Source: UMGS1002 sp050309735
GTDB taxonomy: Bacteria > Bacillota > Clostridia > Oscillospirales > CAG-272
NCBI GenBank assembly: GCA_050309735.1
Contig: JBNRMS010000014.1
Location: forward strand, 1-19,805
Direction: 5' to 3'
DNA: 19,805 nt
Shown: in pieces, positions 1 to 7,193 of the stretch
Numbering within the stretch: the first letter of the stretch is position 1
Layout of the letters: the number at the start of each line of letters is the position of its first letter
Made by a program: the position numbers and the translations under genes
The notes under the pieces: model-generated
What the model was told of the DNA's origin: nothing
What the model saw: only the letters and a program-made list of their open reading frames with translations
Database searches by the model: none

Positions 1-136
1 ATTTTAACATAATTATTATGCAAAATGCCCTCACTTATAAAATATGCCGCATCTTTTCTTTTTGCGACAGGATTCAAGGAAAATTGGTGCTCTTATTTTG
101 GCGGCTTGGGGATTATTTTGAACCGAGACAGAAAAG

Positions 137-164
137 AAGCCGACGGGGCGATAACCGTCGGCTT
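137..164. terminator. Bidirectional hairpin terminator after the DUF3810 gene
   Basis: Arms AAGCCGACGG (137-146) and CCGTCGGCTT (155-164) pair perfectly over 10 bp around an 8-nt loop. On the minus strand the stem is followed by TCTTTTCTG, just past the DUF3810 stop codon. On the plus strand it is followed by GCTTGTTTTT. It therefore probably ends the minus-strand gene, and may also stop anything entering from the left. I see no supported gene in positions 1-136. Confidence 0.8.
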
Positions 165-172
165 GCTTGTTT

Positions 173-1435
173 TTACTTATGAACTTTATAGAATGCGACT
201 GCAAGGTCGGTTACCATGCCGTAGCTTTTTGTTCCCTCGGTGCCTTGAATTTTGAGGTATGTGTCGTTTATTGTTTGACTTATCGTCGCGACCTTTGAGT
301 GGCGGTATTTATTGTAGAATTTCGAATAGGCGGCCATCTCGAAGCGAACCTCGGGGGCTACGGTGGCCGCTACCTTGCCGTAGAGCTCGGCGTCTGCCGA
401 GTAGAGCGAGGAGGAGACATATTCATAGAGATTGAGGTAGCCGCTGTAGCGGATATAGGGGTCGTCGCTCGCGATGCAGACGAGAAAGGCGATGAAGTTT
501 GCCTCATCCTCCCGGGCAACCCCGCGCTGGTGTGCCAGTTCGTGGGCGGCGGTGTATGGGAGGGTGTAGTCGGGAAAGACGATATTGATGTTTGCCTCGC
601 CGGTGAAATAGGTGTAGATGCCGGTGATGTGTGTATGTGACATGGCCTCGCTGAGCATTACCGGCTTCAGGCGGCTTGATAGGCGCTGTATGAAGCTGTG
701 TTCATCGCATATCTTATCGTAGGCGGCGATCAGCTTGTCGTTCATTTCGGAGAAGGAATAGGGCATTATAGAGAAATCTTGATGGTGGAAGCTTATATTT
801 TCGGCCTCCTCGTTAACCTTTGCCGCAAGTATGAGCGCGGTGTCGTACAACTCCTCGGCGCTGACATCTTGTCGGTCAAGTCCGAGTTTTTTGTCAAGCG
901 TGCTGCCGTGGTATCCGGTACCGAATCCGAGGGCGAATATCGAGAAGAAAATCGAGGCAACCGACAAAAGAACTGCTACATATATTCCCGTGTTGCGCCA
1001 TGAGGAGCTGTATTTCTTCACCGCTATTCTCATGAGGAAGAAGATGATAACCGGCAGGAAAATCAGAAGAAACTCGGCAAATGAGAAGGGAATCCAGCCT
1101 GTGAGATGCGCCATCACAGCCCTCATTACGCCTCCGGGGTAGCGCGAGAAGAAGTCGGCAAAGGGTGGCCAGGCGACTGCGACTGCGTAAACAAGGGCTG
1201 CGGCGCCCGCGATTATGAAAAGCACAATCGAGAACTTCGGAAGGCTCAGAGCCGGAACAGGAGGTTCGTCGGGGGCGGTTTCGTTGTTCGGGCTGCCGGT
1301 GGGTATGTCTGCGGGCTTGGCTTCCTCGTCCGGTCGATGGGCGGGAGGCTCGGAGGGTTTGATATTCTTGTCCGGGTCAGGAGAGTTTTGGTGAGGGGGG
1401 GGATTGTTATAAAAAATTAATTTTTCGTTTTCCAT
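173..1435 (-). CDS. DUF3810 family membrane metallopeptidase-like protein
   Basis: A 420-residue integral membrane protein that I assign to the DUF3810 family; its substrate is unknown. The first ~66 residues are a proline- and acid-rich, low-complexity cytoplasmic tail. Three hydrophobic segments follow, at about 68-90, 117-138 and 150-172, and then a soluble C-terminal domain. That domain carries HELAHQ (H298, E299, H302) followed by EDE at 309-311. This is the HExxH-plus-Glu arrangement of gluzincin zinc peptidases, so a membrane-anchored peptidase acting outside the cell is plausible but inferred. The start is supported by AAAGGG seven bases upstream of the ATG. The gene stands alone: the upstream spacer to ilvE is 364 bp, and a hairpin terminator lies directly downstream. 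Confidence 0.85.
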   Translation of the reverse strand: MENEKLIFYNNPPPHQNSPDPDKNIKPSEPPAHRPDEEAKPADIPTGSPNNETAPDEPPVPALSLPKFSIVLFIIAGAAALVYAVAVAWPPFADFFSRYPGGVMRAVMAHLTGWIPFSFAEFLLIFLPVIIFFLMRIAVKKYSSSWRNTGIYVAVLLSVASIFFSIFALGFGTGYHGSTLDKKLGLDRQDVSAEELYDTALILAAKVNEEAENISFHHQDFSIMPYSFSEMNDKLIAAYDKICDEHSFIQRLSSRLKPVMLSEAMSHTHITGIYTYFTGEANINIVFPDYTLPYTAAHELAHQRGVAREDEANFIAFLVCIASDDPYIRYSGYLNLYEYVSSSLYSADAELYGKVAATVAPEVRFEMAAYSKFYNKYRHSKVATISQTINDTYLKIQGTEGTKSYGMVTDLAVAFYKVHK

Positions 1436-1799
1436 GTGTACGCCCTTTCGCTATGTTGTTCGGGGAATTGATGGCCACTATATTCTATAGTATATCACCC
1501 ATATGTGGCGTTTAAAAGAAAATATTGTGAATTGTTTCAAAACAGCTTGCTTAGTTTTATAGTAATCGGCGCGGACGGGTTGAGGGAGCGGACAGACAGC
1601 ACTCGGCATGGAATGTAACTAATCGGTTTCGAAACCCGTACAATATCGTAGGTGGCGTTACCTGAAAGGATAAGCCCCGTTGCCATTGCTGTTCAATCAA
1701 ACAAACAATAATCTACCCTGCAAGCCCGCTGTCATTGTGGAGAATATTTTGGGGAAGCTTTCTAAAAAGCTCCCCCCTTGGCATATTCTTTTTATTAAC
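1436..1799. other. Intergenic region with unexplained pairing segments
   Basis: This 364-bp spacer lies between the ilvE 3' end and the DUF3810 start, both on minus. A possible minus-strand -10 (TATACT or TATAGA) sits around 1485-1500 with no good -35. Positions 1560-1680 are more GC-rich and contain ACGGGTT (1575-1581), which can pair with AACCCGT (1633-1639), and a GGTTTCGAAACC palindrome at 1625-1636. I recognise no known riboswitch or RNA family and no coding frame with a ribosome binding site. Confidence 0.4.
1751..1775 (-). terminator. Hairpin downstream of ilvE
   Basis: GGGG plus AGCTTT pairs with AAAGCT plus CCCC, with one bulged A. The hairpin begins about 25 bp past the ilvE stop codon. 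On the minus strand it is not followed by a T tract, so it may act as a 3'-end stabiliser or a weak terminator rather than a canonical one. Confidence 0.45.
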
Positions 1800-2873
1800 T
1801 TACTCTACCTTAACAATCCACCCCTTGGGTCCGGCAATGCGCCCCCACTGAATGCCGGTGAGGTTATCATATAGCTTTTGAGCGACAGGGCCGATTTTAC
1901 CGTTGTTGAGCAATATTCTTTCGTTCTCGTTCACAAGTTCTCCGATGGGCGAGATGACGGCGGCGGTGCCTGTTCCGAAGGCCTCGTTAAGCTTGCCCGA
2001 GCGGTTGGCATCAATGATCTCGGAGAGTGCGAGGCGGCGCTCGGTTACCTTATAGCCCCATGAAGTGAGCAGTTCGATGCACGAGGCGCGGGTGACGCCG
2101 GGCAGAATGCTGCCATTGTCGAGCGAGGGTGTGATTATCTCACCGTCGATCACAAAAAAGACATTCATCGCACCGACTTCGTCGATATATTTGCGTTCGA
2201 TACCGTCAAGCCAGAGCACCTGCGCGTAACCTAACTTCTCCGCCTTTGCCTGACCGAGGAGGGAGGCGGCGTAGTTTCCGCCGACCTTAGCGTCTCCCGT
2301 GCCCCCCCTGACGGCGCGGACATATTCGGTCTCAACAAAAATCTTAACCGGATTGATTCCGCCCGCGTAGTATGAGCCGACAGGCGAGAGGATTATGGCG
2401 AAAAGATAGGTTTTTGAAGGATGGACGCCAAGCTGCGGGTCGGTGGCGATAATGAAGGGGCGGATATAGAGCGAGGTTCCCTCGGCATGGGGAACCCAGT
2501 CACGCTCAAGGTTGACAATTGCCTTGAGGGCCTGAAGCACATCGTCGGGGTCAAGCTCGGGAATGCACATACGGCGAGCGGTCCGGTTCATGCGCTCGAT
2601 GTTTTTCTGCGGACGGAAAAGCTGAATTTCGCCGCTCTTGGTGCGGTATGCCTTCAGTCCTTCAAACATTTCCTGTGCATAATGAAAGACCATTGTCGAG
2701 GGGTCGAGCTCGAGCGGGCCGTAGGGCACTATCCTCTCGTCATGCCAGCCGCGGCCGTCTGTATAGTTCATAAGGAACATATAATCAGTGAACAGTTTGC
2801 CGAAGCTAAGCTTTGACTCGTCGGCGGGTTTTTCTTTGAGTTCTTTTCGGGGGGTGAATTTGATGTTTAGCAT
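1800..2873 (-). CDS. ilvE: Branched-chain amino acid aminotransferase
   Basis: A fold-type IV PLP enzyme of 357 residues. It interconverts Leu, Ile and Val with their 2-oxo acids using 2-oxoglutarate/glutamate, in the cytoplasm. The PLP lysine is K196 in GDAKVGGNYA. Family landmarks include FEGLKAYR (residues 70-77), YIRPF (136-140), the DEVGAMNVFF stretch near 231-240, and GTGTAAVISPIG near the C-terminus. The length fits the longer (about 350-residue) BCAT class rather than the shorter E. coli-like class. AAGGAG eight bases before the ATG supports the start. It stands alone on minus behind a good promoter at 2930-2958. No T-box or leader peptide is visible in the short (about 50-nt) leader. 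Confidence 0.95.
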   Translation of the reverse strand: MLNIKFTPRKELKEKPADESKLSFGKLFTDYMFLMNYTDGRGWHDERIVPYGPLELDPSTMVFHYAQEMFEGLKAYRTKSGEIQLFRPQKNIERMNRTARRMCIPELDPDDVLQALKAIVNLERDWVPHAEGTSLYIRPFIIATDPQLGVHPSKTYLFAIILSPVGSYYAGGINPVKIFVETEYVRAVRGGTGDAKVGGNYAASLLGQAKAEKLGYAQVLWLDGIERKYIDEVGAMNVFFVIDGEIITPSLDNGSILPGVTRASCIELLTSWGYKVTERRLALSEIIDANRSGKLNEAFGTGTAAVISPIGELVNENERILLNNGKIGPVAQKLYDNLTGIQWGRIAGPKGWIVKVE

Positions 2874-2929
2874 TGTTTTCTCCTTGCCGCGTGTTGCGAT
2901 TGTTGTACCAATTTAAGTTATTAACATCA

Positions 2930-2958
2930 ATTATATATCAAAACTGGTATTTTGACAA
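2930..2958 (-). promoter_or_regulatory. Sigma-A-type promoter of ilvE
   Basis: On the minus strand, TTGTCA (2958-2953), a 17-bp spacer and TATAAT (2935-2930). This places the transcript start about 50 nt before the ilvE ATG. The same DNA read on plus has TTGACA (2952-2957) with a poorer -10 (TATTAA, 2974-2979, 16-bp spacing), so a divergent promoter for the SLH gene is possible but weaker. Confidence 0.7.
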
Positions 2959-3241
2959 TAGCTACAGATAAATTATTAATATCTTTGTATTCCGCTATCG
3001 AATCCCCCTCATCCTTTTATCCTTTGCTTCGATTAAAGCTCAATCGCCTGCCCTTGTCCTTGCCATATGGCGTATCATCTCGGCTCCGTGAATTCGTCGC
3101 AGGTTTCTTTAAATAAAGAAAAGCAGACAGCTCCCGCGCTGACATAAAAATCCCCCATGTGGAATATAATCAAGATGTATTAAATAAACTTTAGTGGACG
3201 GACATACCGTCACACCATTGATGCTTTATTGGGGGACAGAT
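2959..3241. other. Divergent spacer between ilvE and the SLH gene
   Basis: The ilvE-SLH spacer is 368 bp in all; this is the part beyond the ilvE promoter. Apart from a possible plus-strand -10 (TATAAT at about 3166-3171, with CTGACA 20 bp upstream, which is longer than ideal) I see no gene, RNA or repeat in it. Confidence 0.4.
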
Positions 3242-4534
3242 ATGAAAAGAACGGTATTATTATCGGTATCGGCGCTGCTTGTGACCCTTATTCTGTCGGT
3301 CACAGCAAACACCGGTATGATTTATTCGGCGGGGGGCGAGGGAGACAAGATTGTTTCGCCGGCGCTCGCGGTTATCGCCAACTACACGCCGATGGCCATA
3401 TCGGGCATTGTCGGCAACGAGATTCTCTTTACCGCCGAGGACTTTGAACGCGCGCTCAACCTCTCAAGGGTGGCGTTGATTAAGGTTACACGAACCCCAG
3501 ACGTGACCGAGGGCGAGCTGCTCGTCGGTTCGGTTAAAATAAGCGCCGGGCAGACAATTTCGCGCGCCAACCTCTCGCTTCTGAGCTTTGCCGCGGCAAC
3601 CGATAGCGTTACAAAGTCGGGTTTCAGCTTTGAGGCCAACAACTCGGGTGTCAGCATTAATTGCTCGCTCTATCTGCTCGACCGGGTAAATCGCTCGCCC
3701 TCAATATCCGACCGAGGGGCGCTTGAGGTGAGCACCTACCGCGATATCGCCGCCTTCGGCCGGCTCCATGCTCTTGACCCCGAGGGCGATAAGCTGACAT
3801 ACCAGATTGTTAAATACCCCGAGCACGGCGCCCTGATTCTGACCGGGGGCGAGGGAAGATATGTCTATATGCCAAACGCCGGATATACCGGCCGCGATTC
3901 GCTTACATATGTCGTTTACGACTGCTACGGCAACTATTCTACCGCCTCCTCGGTGACCCTTAGGGTTGAGAAAAATTCGGCCTCGCTCGCCTATGACGAC
4001 ATGAAGTGGCATAAGTCCTACAGCGCCGCGATAAAGCTCACAAGCGCCGGAATCATGAGCGGCACGCAGATAGGCGACGGTTATTATTTCTATCCCAACC
4101 AAACAGTCAGCCGCGCAGAGTTTCTTGTCATGGCGATGCGAGCCGCCGGGGTGAGCAATCTTCCCGACGTCGAGAACACCGGATTCTATGACGATGACGA
4201 CATCGCAGGCTCGATGAAAAACTATGTCGGCGCGGCGGCGCGAGCCGGTTTTATCAAGGGCAGCAATGTCGACGGCAATCTCTGCTTTCTGCCTGACAAG
4301 GAGATAACCGTTCCCGAGGCGGCCGTTATTATAGCTAATATTATGGGAATTGAGAGTGACGGCAGCGTCGCCGTCTTCGCAGATAGTCAGGCCGTCCCCG
4401 CGTGGGCAGAGGAGGCTGTTTTTGCCCTTTCCTCGGCGGGCGTTCTCGACTTTGATGACTACTCCTTCGCCGCCCCCGTCTCAAGAGGCGACGCCGCGCT
4501 TATGCTGGCGGCGATGATGAGGAGAATGGGGTAG
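3242..4534 (+). CDS. Secreted cadherin-like and SLH-domain surface protein
   Basis: A 430-residue exported protein probably held on the cell wall. The chosen ATG follows GGGGGA by a short spacer and starts with a Lys-Arg plus hydrophobic signal peptide (about residues 1-30); an upstream in-frame ATG at 3194 would bury it. Residues ~35-145 are a beta-rich region I do not recognise. Residues ~155-245 resemble a cadherin-like bacterial Ig repeat (LDPEGDKLTY, then GYTGRDSLTYVVYD). From about residue 250 come three S-layer-homology modules, recognisable by FYPNQTVSRAEF and related repeats, which usually bind pyruvylated wall polysaccharide. There is no enzyme domain, so an adhesive or structural role is inferred. 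It converges on glyA at a shared terminator. Confidence 0.85.
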   Translation: MKRTVLLSVSALLVTLILSVTANTGMIYSAGGEGDKIVSPALAVIANYTPMAISGIVGNEILFTAEDFERALNLSRVALIKVTRTPDVTEGELLVGSVKISAGQTISRANLSLLSFAAATDSVTKSGFSFEANNSGVSINCSLYLLDRVNRSPSISDRGALEVSTYRDIAAFGRLHALDPEGDKLTYQIVKYPEHGALILTGGEGRYVYMPNAGYTGRDSLTYVVYDCYGNYSTASSVTLRVEKNSASLAYDDMKWHKSYSAAIKLTSAGIMSGTQIGDGYYFYPNQTVSRAEFLVMAMRAAGVSNLPDVENTGFYDDDDIAGSMKNYVGAAARAGFIKGSNVDGNLCFLPDKEITVPEAAVIIANIMGIESDGSVAVFADSQAVPAWAEEAVFALSSAGVLDFDDYSFAAPVSRGDAALMLAAMMRRMG

Positions 4535-4608
4535 GGGAGAAGCGGGTGCTGCTTCAAATTGCTTTTATATTTCGAACTTTTATAATGGGTTAGTGAGTGA
4601 TAAGAATT

Positions 4609-4639
4609 GCGCCTCCGCGTGAATTTCACGCGGAGGCGC
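4609..4639. terminator. Shared terminator between the SLH gene and glyA
   Basis: A perfect 15-bp inverted repeat (4609-4623 with 4625-4639), GC-rich, followed on plus by GGCTTTTGTT. It sits between two convergent genes and probably stops both. The T stretch is better for the plus-strand SLH gene. Confidence 0.85.
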
Positions 4640-4665
4640 GGCTTTTGTTAGATATCTATCTTGGC

Positions 4666-5916
4666 TTAATAATTTTTATAAAGAGGAAACTCGGCGCACA
4701 GCTTTGAAACCTCCTCGCGGATAGCGGGAGCGCTACCCTCGAAATCGCGGGCGGCAAGATTAAAGAGGCGGGCGATTTTTTTCATTTCGGGCTCCTTCAT
4801 GCCGCGGGTGGTGAGGGCGGGCGTGCCGACGCGGACGCCCGAGGTTACAAAGGGCGACTGCGGGTCGTCGGGAATCGTGTTTTTATTGACAGTTATACCG
4901 ACCTCATCAAGGCGATGTTCAAACTCCTTGCCGGTGAGCGAGAGCCGGCGCAGATCAAGGAGCATGAGGTGGTTGTCGGTTCCGCCCGACACAATGTCAA
5001 AGCCTTCGGCGACAAGAGCCGCTGCGAGCGCGTTTGCGTTTTTAACAACCTGACCCTGATAGTCGCGGAACTCGCTTGTCATCGCCTCCTTGAAGCAGAC
5101 AGCCTTAGCGGCGATTATGTGCATCAAGGGGCCGCCCTGAATGCCGGGGAAGATAGCTTTGTCAATCTGCTTAGCAAACTTCTCGCGGCAGAGGATTATG
5201 CCGCCGCGCGGGCCGCGCAGGGTTTTATGCGTTGTGGTTGTTACAACGTCGGCAAAGGGAACGGGGGAGGGGTGATGTCCGGTTGCCACAAGTCCGGCGA
5301 TATGTGCCATGTCTACCACCATGTAGGCTCCGACCTTGTCGCAGATATCGCGAATGCGGGCGAAATCTATTGTGCGCGAATAGGCGGAGGCGCCCGACAC
5401 AATCATTTTCGGCTTGCACTCAAGGGCTGTTGCTTCAAGCTTGTCGTAGTCTATTCTGTGAGTGACCGAATCAACTCCATAAGGCACAAAATTATAATAA
5501 AGCCCCGAAAAATTTACCGGGCTGCCATGCGTTAAGTGTCCGCCGTGCGCGAGGTTCATGCCCATCACTGTGTCGCCGGCTTTAAGGAGGGCGACATAAA
5601 CCGCCGTGTTTGCCTGCGAACCGCTGTGGGGCTGGACATTTGCGTGTTCGGCTCCGAAAAGCTCGCGTGCGCGCGCCCTTGCCAGCTCCTCAATAGTGTC
5701 GACATGGACGCAGCCGCCGTAGTAGCGCTTTGACGGGTAGCCCTCGGCATATTTGTTTGTTAAAATAGATCCGGCGGCGGCAAGAACCGCGGGCGAGACA
5801 AAATTCTCGGATGCTATCATCTCAAGTCCCGAGGACTCTCTCTCATATTCGGCTGAAATAGCCTGTGCGGTTTCTTTGTCGACCGACGTGATACATTCAA
5901 GATTTTCTTTGAACAT
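4666..5916 (-). CDS. glyA: Serine hydroxymethyltransferase
   Basis: A 416-residue PLP enzyme converting serine and tetrahydrofolate to glycine and 5,10-methylene-tetrahydrofolate, the main cytoplasmic one-carbon source. Hallmarks are the N-terminal SGLEMIASENF (residues 29-39), YAEGYPSKRYYGGC (56-69), HSGSQAN (97-103), DMAHIAGL (202-209) and the PLP lysine K231 in TTTTHKTLRGPRGG. The length is normal for the family. I use the ATG at 5916 because it follows AAAGGGTT by six bases; an upstream in-frame ATG at 5985 would start in AT-rich promoter DNA. The 5' region contains one copy of the promoter/hairpin repeat described at 5966-6063, so that element likely drives or modulates it. Confidence 0.97.
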   Translation of the reverse strand: MFKENLECITSVDKETAQAISAEYERESSGLEMIASENFVSPAVLAAAGSILTNKYAEGYPSKRYYGGCVHVDTIEELARARARELFGAEHANVQPHSGSQANTAVYVALLKAGDTVMGMNLAHGGHLTHGSPVNFSGLYYNFVPYGVDSVTHRIDYDKLEATALECKPKMIVSGASAYSRTIDFARIRDICDKVGAYMVVDMAHIAGLVATGHHPSPVPFADVVTTTTHKTLRGPRGGIILCREKFAKQIDKAIFPGIQGGPLMHIIAAKAVCFKEAMTSEFRDYQGQVVKNANALAAALVAEGFDIVSGGTDNHLMLLDLRRLSLTGKEFEHRLDEVGITVNKNTIPDDPQSPFVTSGVRVGTPALTTRGMKEPEMKKIARLFNLAARDFEGSAPAIREEVSKLCAEFPLYKNY

Positions 5917-5965
5917 TTGGATAACCCTTTCAAGAGACAATAAAAAAATTTCAAATATAGATATA

Positions 5966-6063
5966 ATATTATATCTTAGTCGCAAGTGAATTTCTACCGT
6001 GCCCTACCTCGCCGTTGCGACATCGCAGCCCTCGGAGAAAGCTGCCAATATATATATTATATC
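5966..6063 (-). repeat. Promoter-hairpin repeat, copy C, upstream of glyA
   Basis: Read on minus, this 98-bp segment aligns without gaps to 15119-15216 (85 of 98 identical by eye). It starts and ends with GATATAATAT, each containing a TATAAT -10 hexamer. Inside is a 9-bp hairpin (GCAGCTTTC, loop TCC, GAGGGCTGC, two G-U pairs), then GTCGCAACGGCGAGGT and AAATTCACTTGCGACTA. GTCGCAA can pair with the later TTGCGAC. It is oriented toward glyA, ending 50 bp before the start codon. No -35 with normal spacing is obvious in front of either TATAAT. Confidence 0.8.
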
Positions 6064-6208
6064 TTATTATCCCTCATAAAACAAGAGCAGAAGACAAATA
6101 TCTCGATATTTTAACATATTAAACAAGAGAAGCGGGTTCGCAAGATATGATTAAATGAAAAAGGCACTGAAAAGAGAGAGAAAAAGGCGGGGTAATGAAA
6201 AAATACAG
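6064..6208. other. AT-rich spacer
   Basis: Between the glyA-side repeat and the promoter of the methylglyoxal-synthase-like gene. It is purine-rich on plus (GAAAAGAGAGAGAAAAAG near 6170-6187). I see no gene, hairpin or repeat in it. Confidence 0.4.
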
Positions 6209-6238
6209 TTGACAAGGCAAGGAGATATGTGATATAAT
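6209..6238 (+). promoter_or_regulatory. Promoter of the MgsA-like gene and probably thrS
   Basis: TTGACA (6209-6214), an 18-bp spacer and TATAAT (6233-6238), preceded by TG to give an extended -10 (TGATATAAT). The transcript would have an untranslated leader of about 135 nt before the ATG at 6382. That leader holds short inverted segments such as GTGC/GCAC but no RNA family I recognise. Confidence 0.8.
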
Positions 6239-6381
6239 TAACCCGATATGTTCTTTGTGCACAGAGCCTGTTGTGCCGCGCACGGAGCGGAGTTTGTTCG
6301 GGTTACCGACCGGATGCACCCGCAAATCCGATATACGGCGCACTGCCGGAACGTGTTAAAATTATGAGAGGGTGAGTTACG

Positions 6382-6816
6382 ATGGAAATCGCGATAATGG
6401 CACATGATATCAAGAAAGAGCTGATGGCTCAGTTTTGTATCGCTTATTGCGGCATCCTGAGCAAGCATAATATTTGCGCGACAAGCATCACCGCTAAATA
6501 TGTATCCGACGCTACCGGCCTTACAATCGAGCGGCTTCTCGCAGGCGAACAGGACGGGGAGCAGCAGATAACCTCGCGCCTGGCGTATAACGAGATAGAC
6601 CTTTTGCTCTATTTTCGTGATACCCGCCCGTCCTCGGAATACGACGAGGTTGAGCATGAACTCTTGCGGATGTGCGACGTTTACAATATCCCGGTTGCGA
6701 CAAATATTGCCACGGCCGAGGCACTGATCGGAGCGCTTGACAGGGGGGATCTTAACTGGAGAGAATTCCTCAATCCGCGCTCGGAATATAACAGAAAAAA
6801 AGCTAAAAAATACTGA
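6382..6816 (+). CDS. Methylglyoxal synthase-like protein with altered active site
   Basis: 144 residues, colinear with MgsA (which converts dihydroxyacetone phosphate to methylglyoxal). The N-terminal AHD..K motif (H8, D9, K12) and NIPVATNIATAE (102-113) are clear family marks. Aligned without gaps to my recollection of E. coli MgsA (offset 11), the catalytic Asp71 is E60, His98 is Y87 and Asp101 is V90. The phosphate-loop ATGTTG reads ATSITA (33-38), and Ser65 is A54. The fold is probably intact, but normal catalysis is doubtful; ligand sensing or a changed reaction is possible. The start follows GAGGGTGAGTTACG. The gene sits behind a strong promoter, and no terminator with a T tract separates it from the thrS leader, so it is probably co-transcribed with thrS. 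Confidence 0.8.
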   Translation: MEIAIMAHDIKKELMAQFCIAYCGILSKHNICATSITAKYVSDATGLTIERLLAGEQDGEQQITSRLAYNEIDLLLYFRDTRPSSEYDEVEHELLRMCDVYNIPVATNIATAEALIGALDRGDLNWREFLNPRSEYNRKKAKKY

Positions 6817-6835
6817 GCGGACGGCGACCGTCCGC
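6817..6835 (+). other. GC-rich hairpin directly after the MgsA-like gene
   Basis: GCGGACGG and CCGTCCGC pair perfectly around CGA, starting at the base after the stop codon. No T tract follows (GTGACGGGG), so it is more likely an mRNA 3'-end or processing structure, or the 5' edge of the T-box leader, than a terminator. Confidence 0.5.
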
Positions 6836-7062
6836 GTGACGGGGAATATGTTTTTGCGTGTGTGAGCGCACAGAGAGGAAGCCGGTGCTGAGAGGCTTCC
6901 CGCAAGCCTGCAAATTTACCGCCCCCGGATAGAGAATAGAATATAGTGAATAGCGAATAGTGAACGCGAAAGACGCGGGTTACTTCGCTGATGAGTGAAA
7001 AGCTCGGGTGGAACCGTGCGTTAACACGCACCCCGGACGGCAATTTTGTCGTCTGGGGTGTT
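6836..7062 (+). promoter_or_regulatory. Threonine T-box leader of thrS
   Basis: Stem I base pairs CGGGG (6840-6844) with CCCCG (6923-6927); its distal arm is GGAAGCC/GGCTTCC. The likely specifier is ACC (Thr) at 6918-6920, assigned from its position beside the basal helix. The antiterminator is exact: CGGG (7005-7008), the T-box bulge TGGAACC (7009-7015), GTGCG (7016-7020), then CGCAC CCCG (7027-7035). The competing terminator pairs 7029-7039 with 7050-7060 (11 bp, one G-U) and is followed by TTTGACTTT. Uncharged tRNA-Thr should favour thrS expression. I find no convincing promoter between the preceding gene and this leader. Confidence 0.9.
6930..6964 (+). repeat. Heptanucleotide tandem repeat inside the T-box leader
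   Basis: Five 7-bp units in a row: TAGAGAA, TAGAATA, TAGTGAA, TAGCGAA, TAGTGAA. They fill the linker between stem I and the antiterminator region. The last three are near-identical, and the first two are degenerate. Confidence 0.7.
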
Positions 7063-7193
7063 TGACTTTAATTGAGCGGCCGGGCGTGGCAATTTATGAT
7101 TAGCCGCCTGCTGTCCGTCCAGGCAATAGCGGAGACATCAGCGCTCCGGATAATGGCATAAATATCTGCCAACAGAAAGGTATGGTTTTTGAT

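Noticed and set aside
25..255. 76-codon open frame at the left edge
   Set aside because: It runs through the hairpin terminator and into the DUF3810 3' end, and has no ribosome binding site.
1650..1665. AGGTGGCGTTACC, reminiscent of a T-box motif
   Set aside because: It lacks the TGGNACC core, has no terminator or specifier stem around it, and no synthetase or amino-acid gene follows on that strand.
4915..5535. 206-codon open frame antisense to glyA
   Set aside because: A shadow of the strongly conserved glyA frame, with no recognisable domain.
6240..6304. AACCCGA/TCGGGTT helix as a riboswitch in the MgsA-like leader
   Set aside because: The 5' arm overlaps the expected transcription start, so the helix would probably not be complete in the RNA, and no known aptamer consensus fits.
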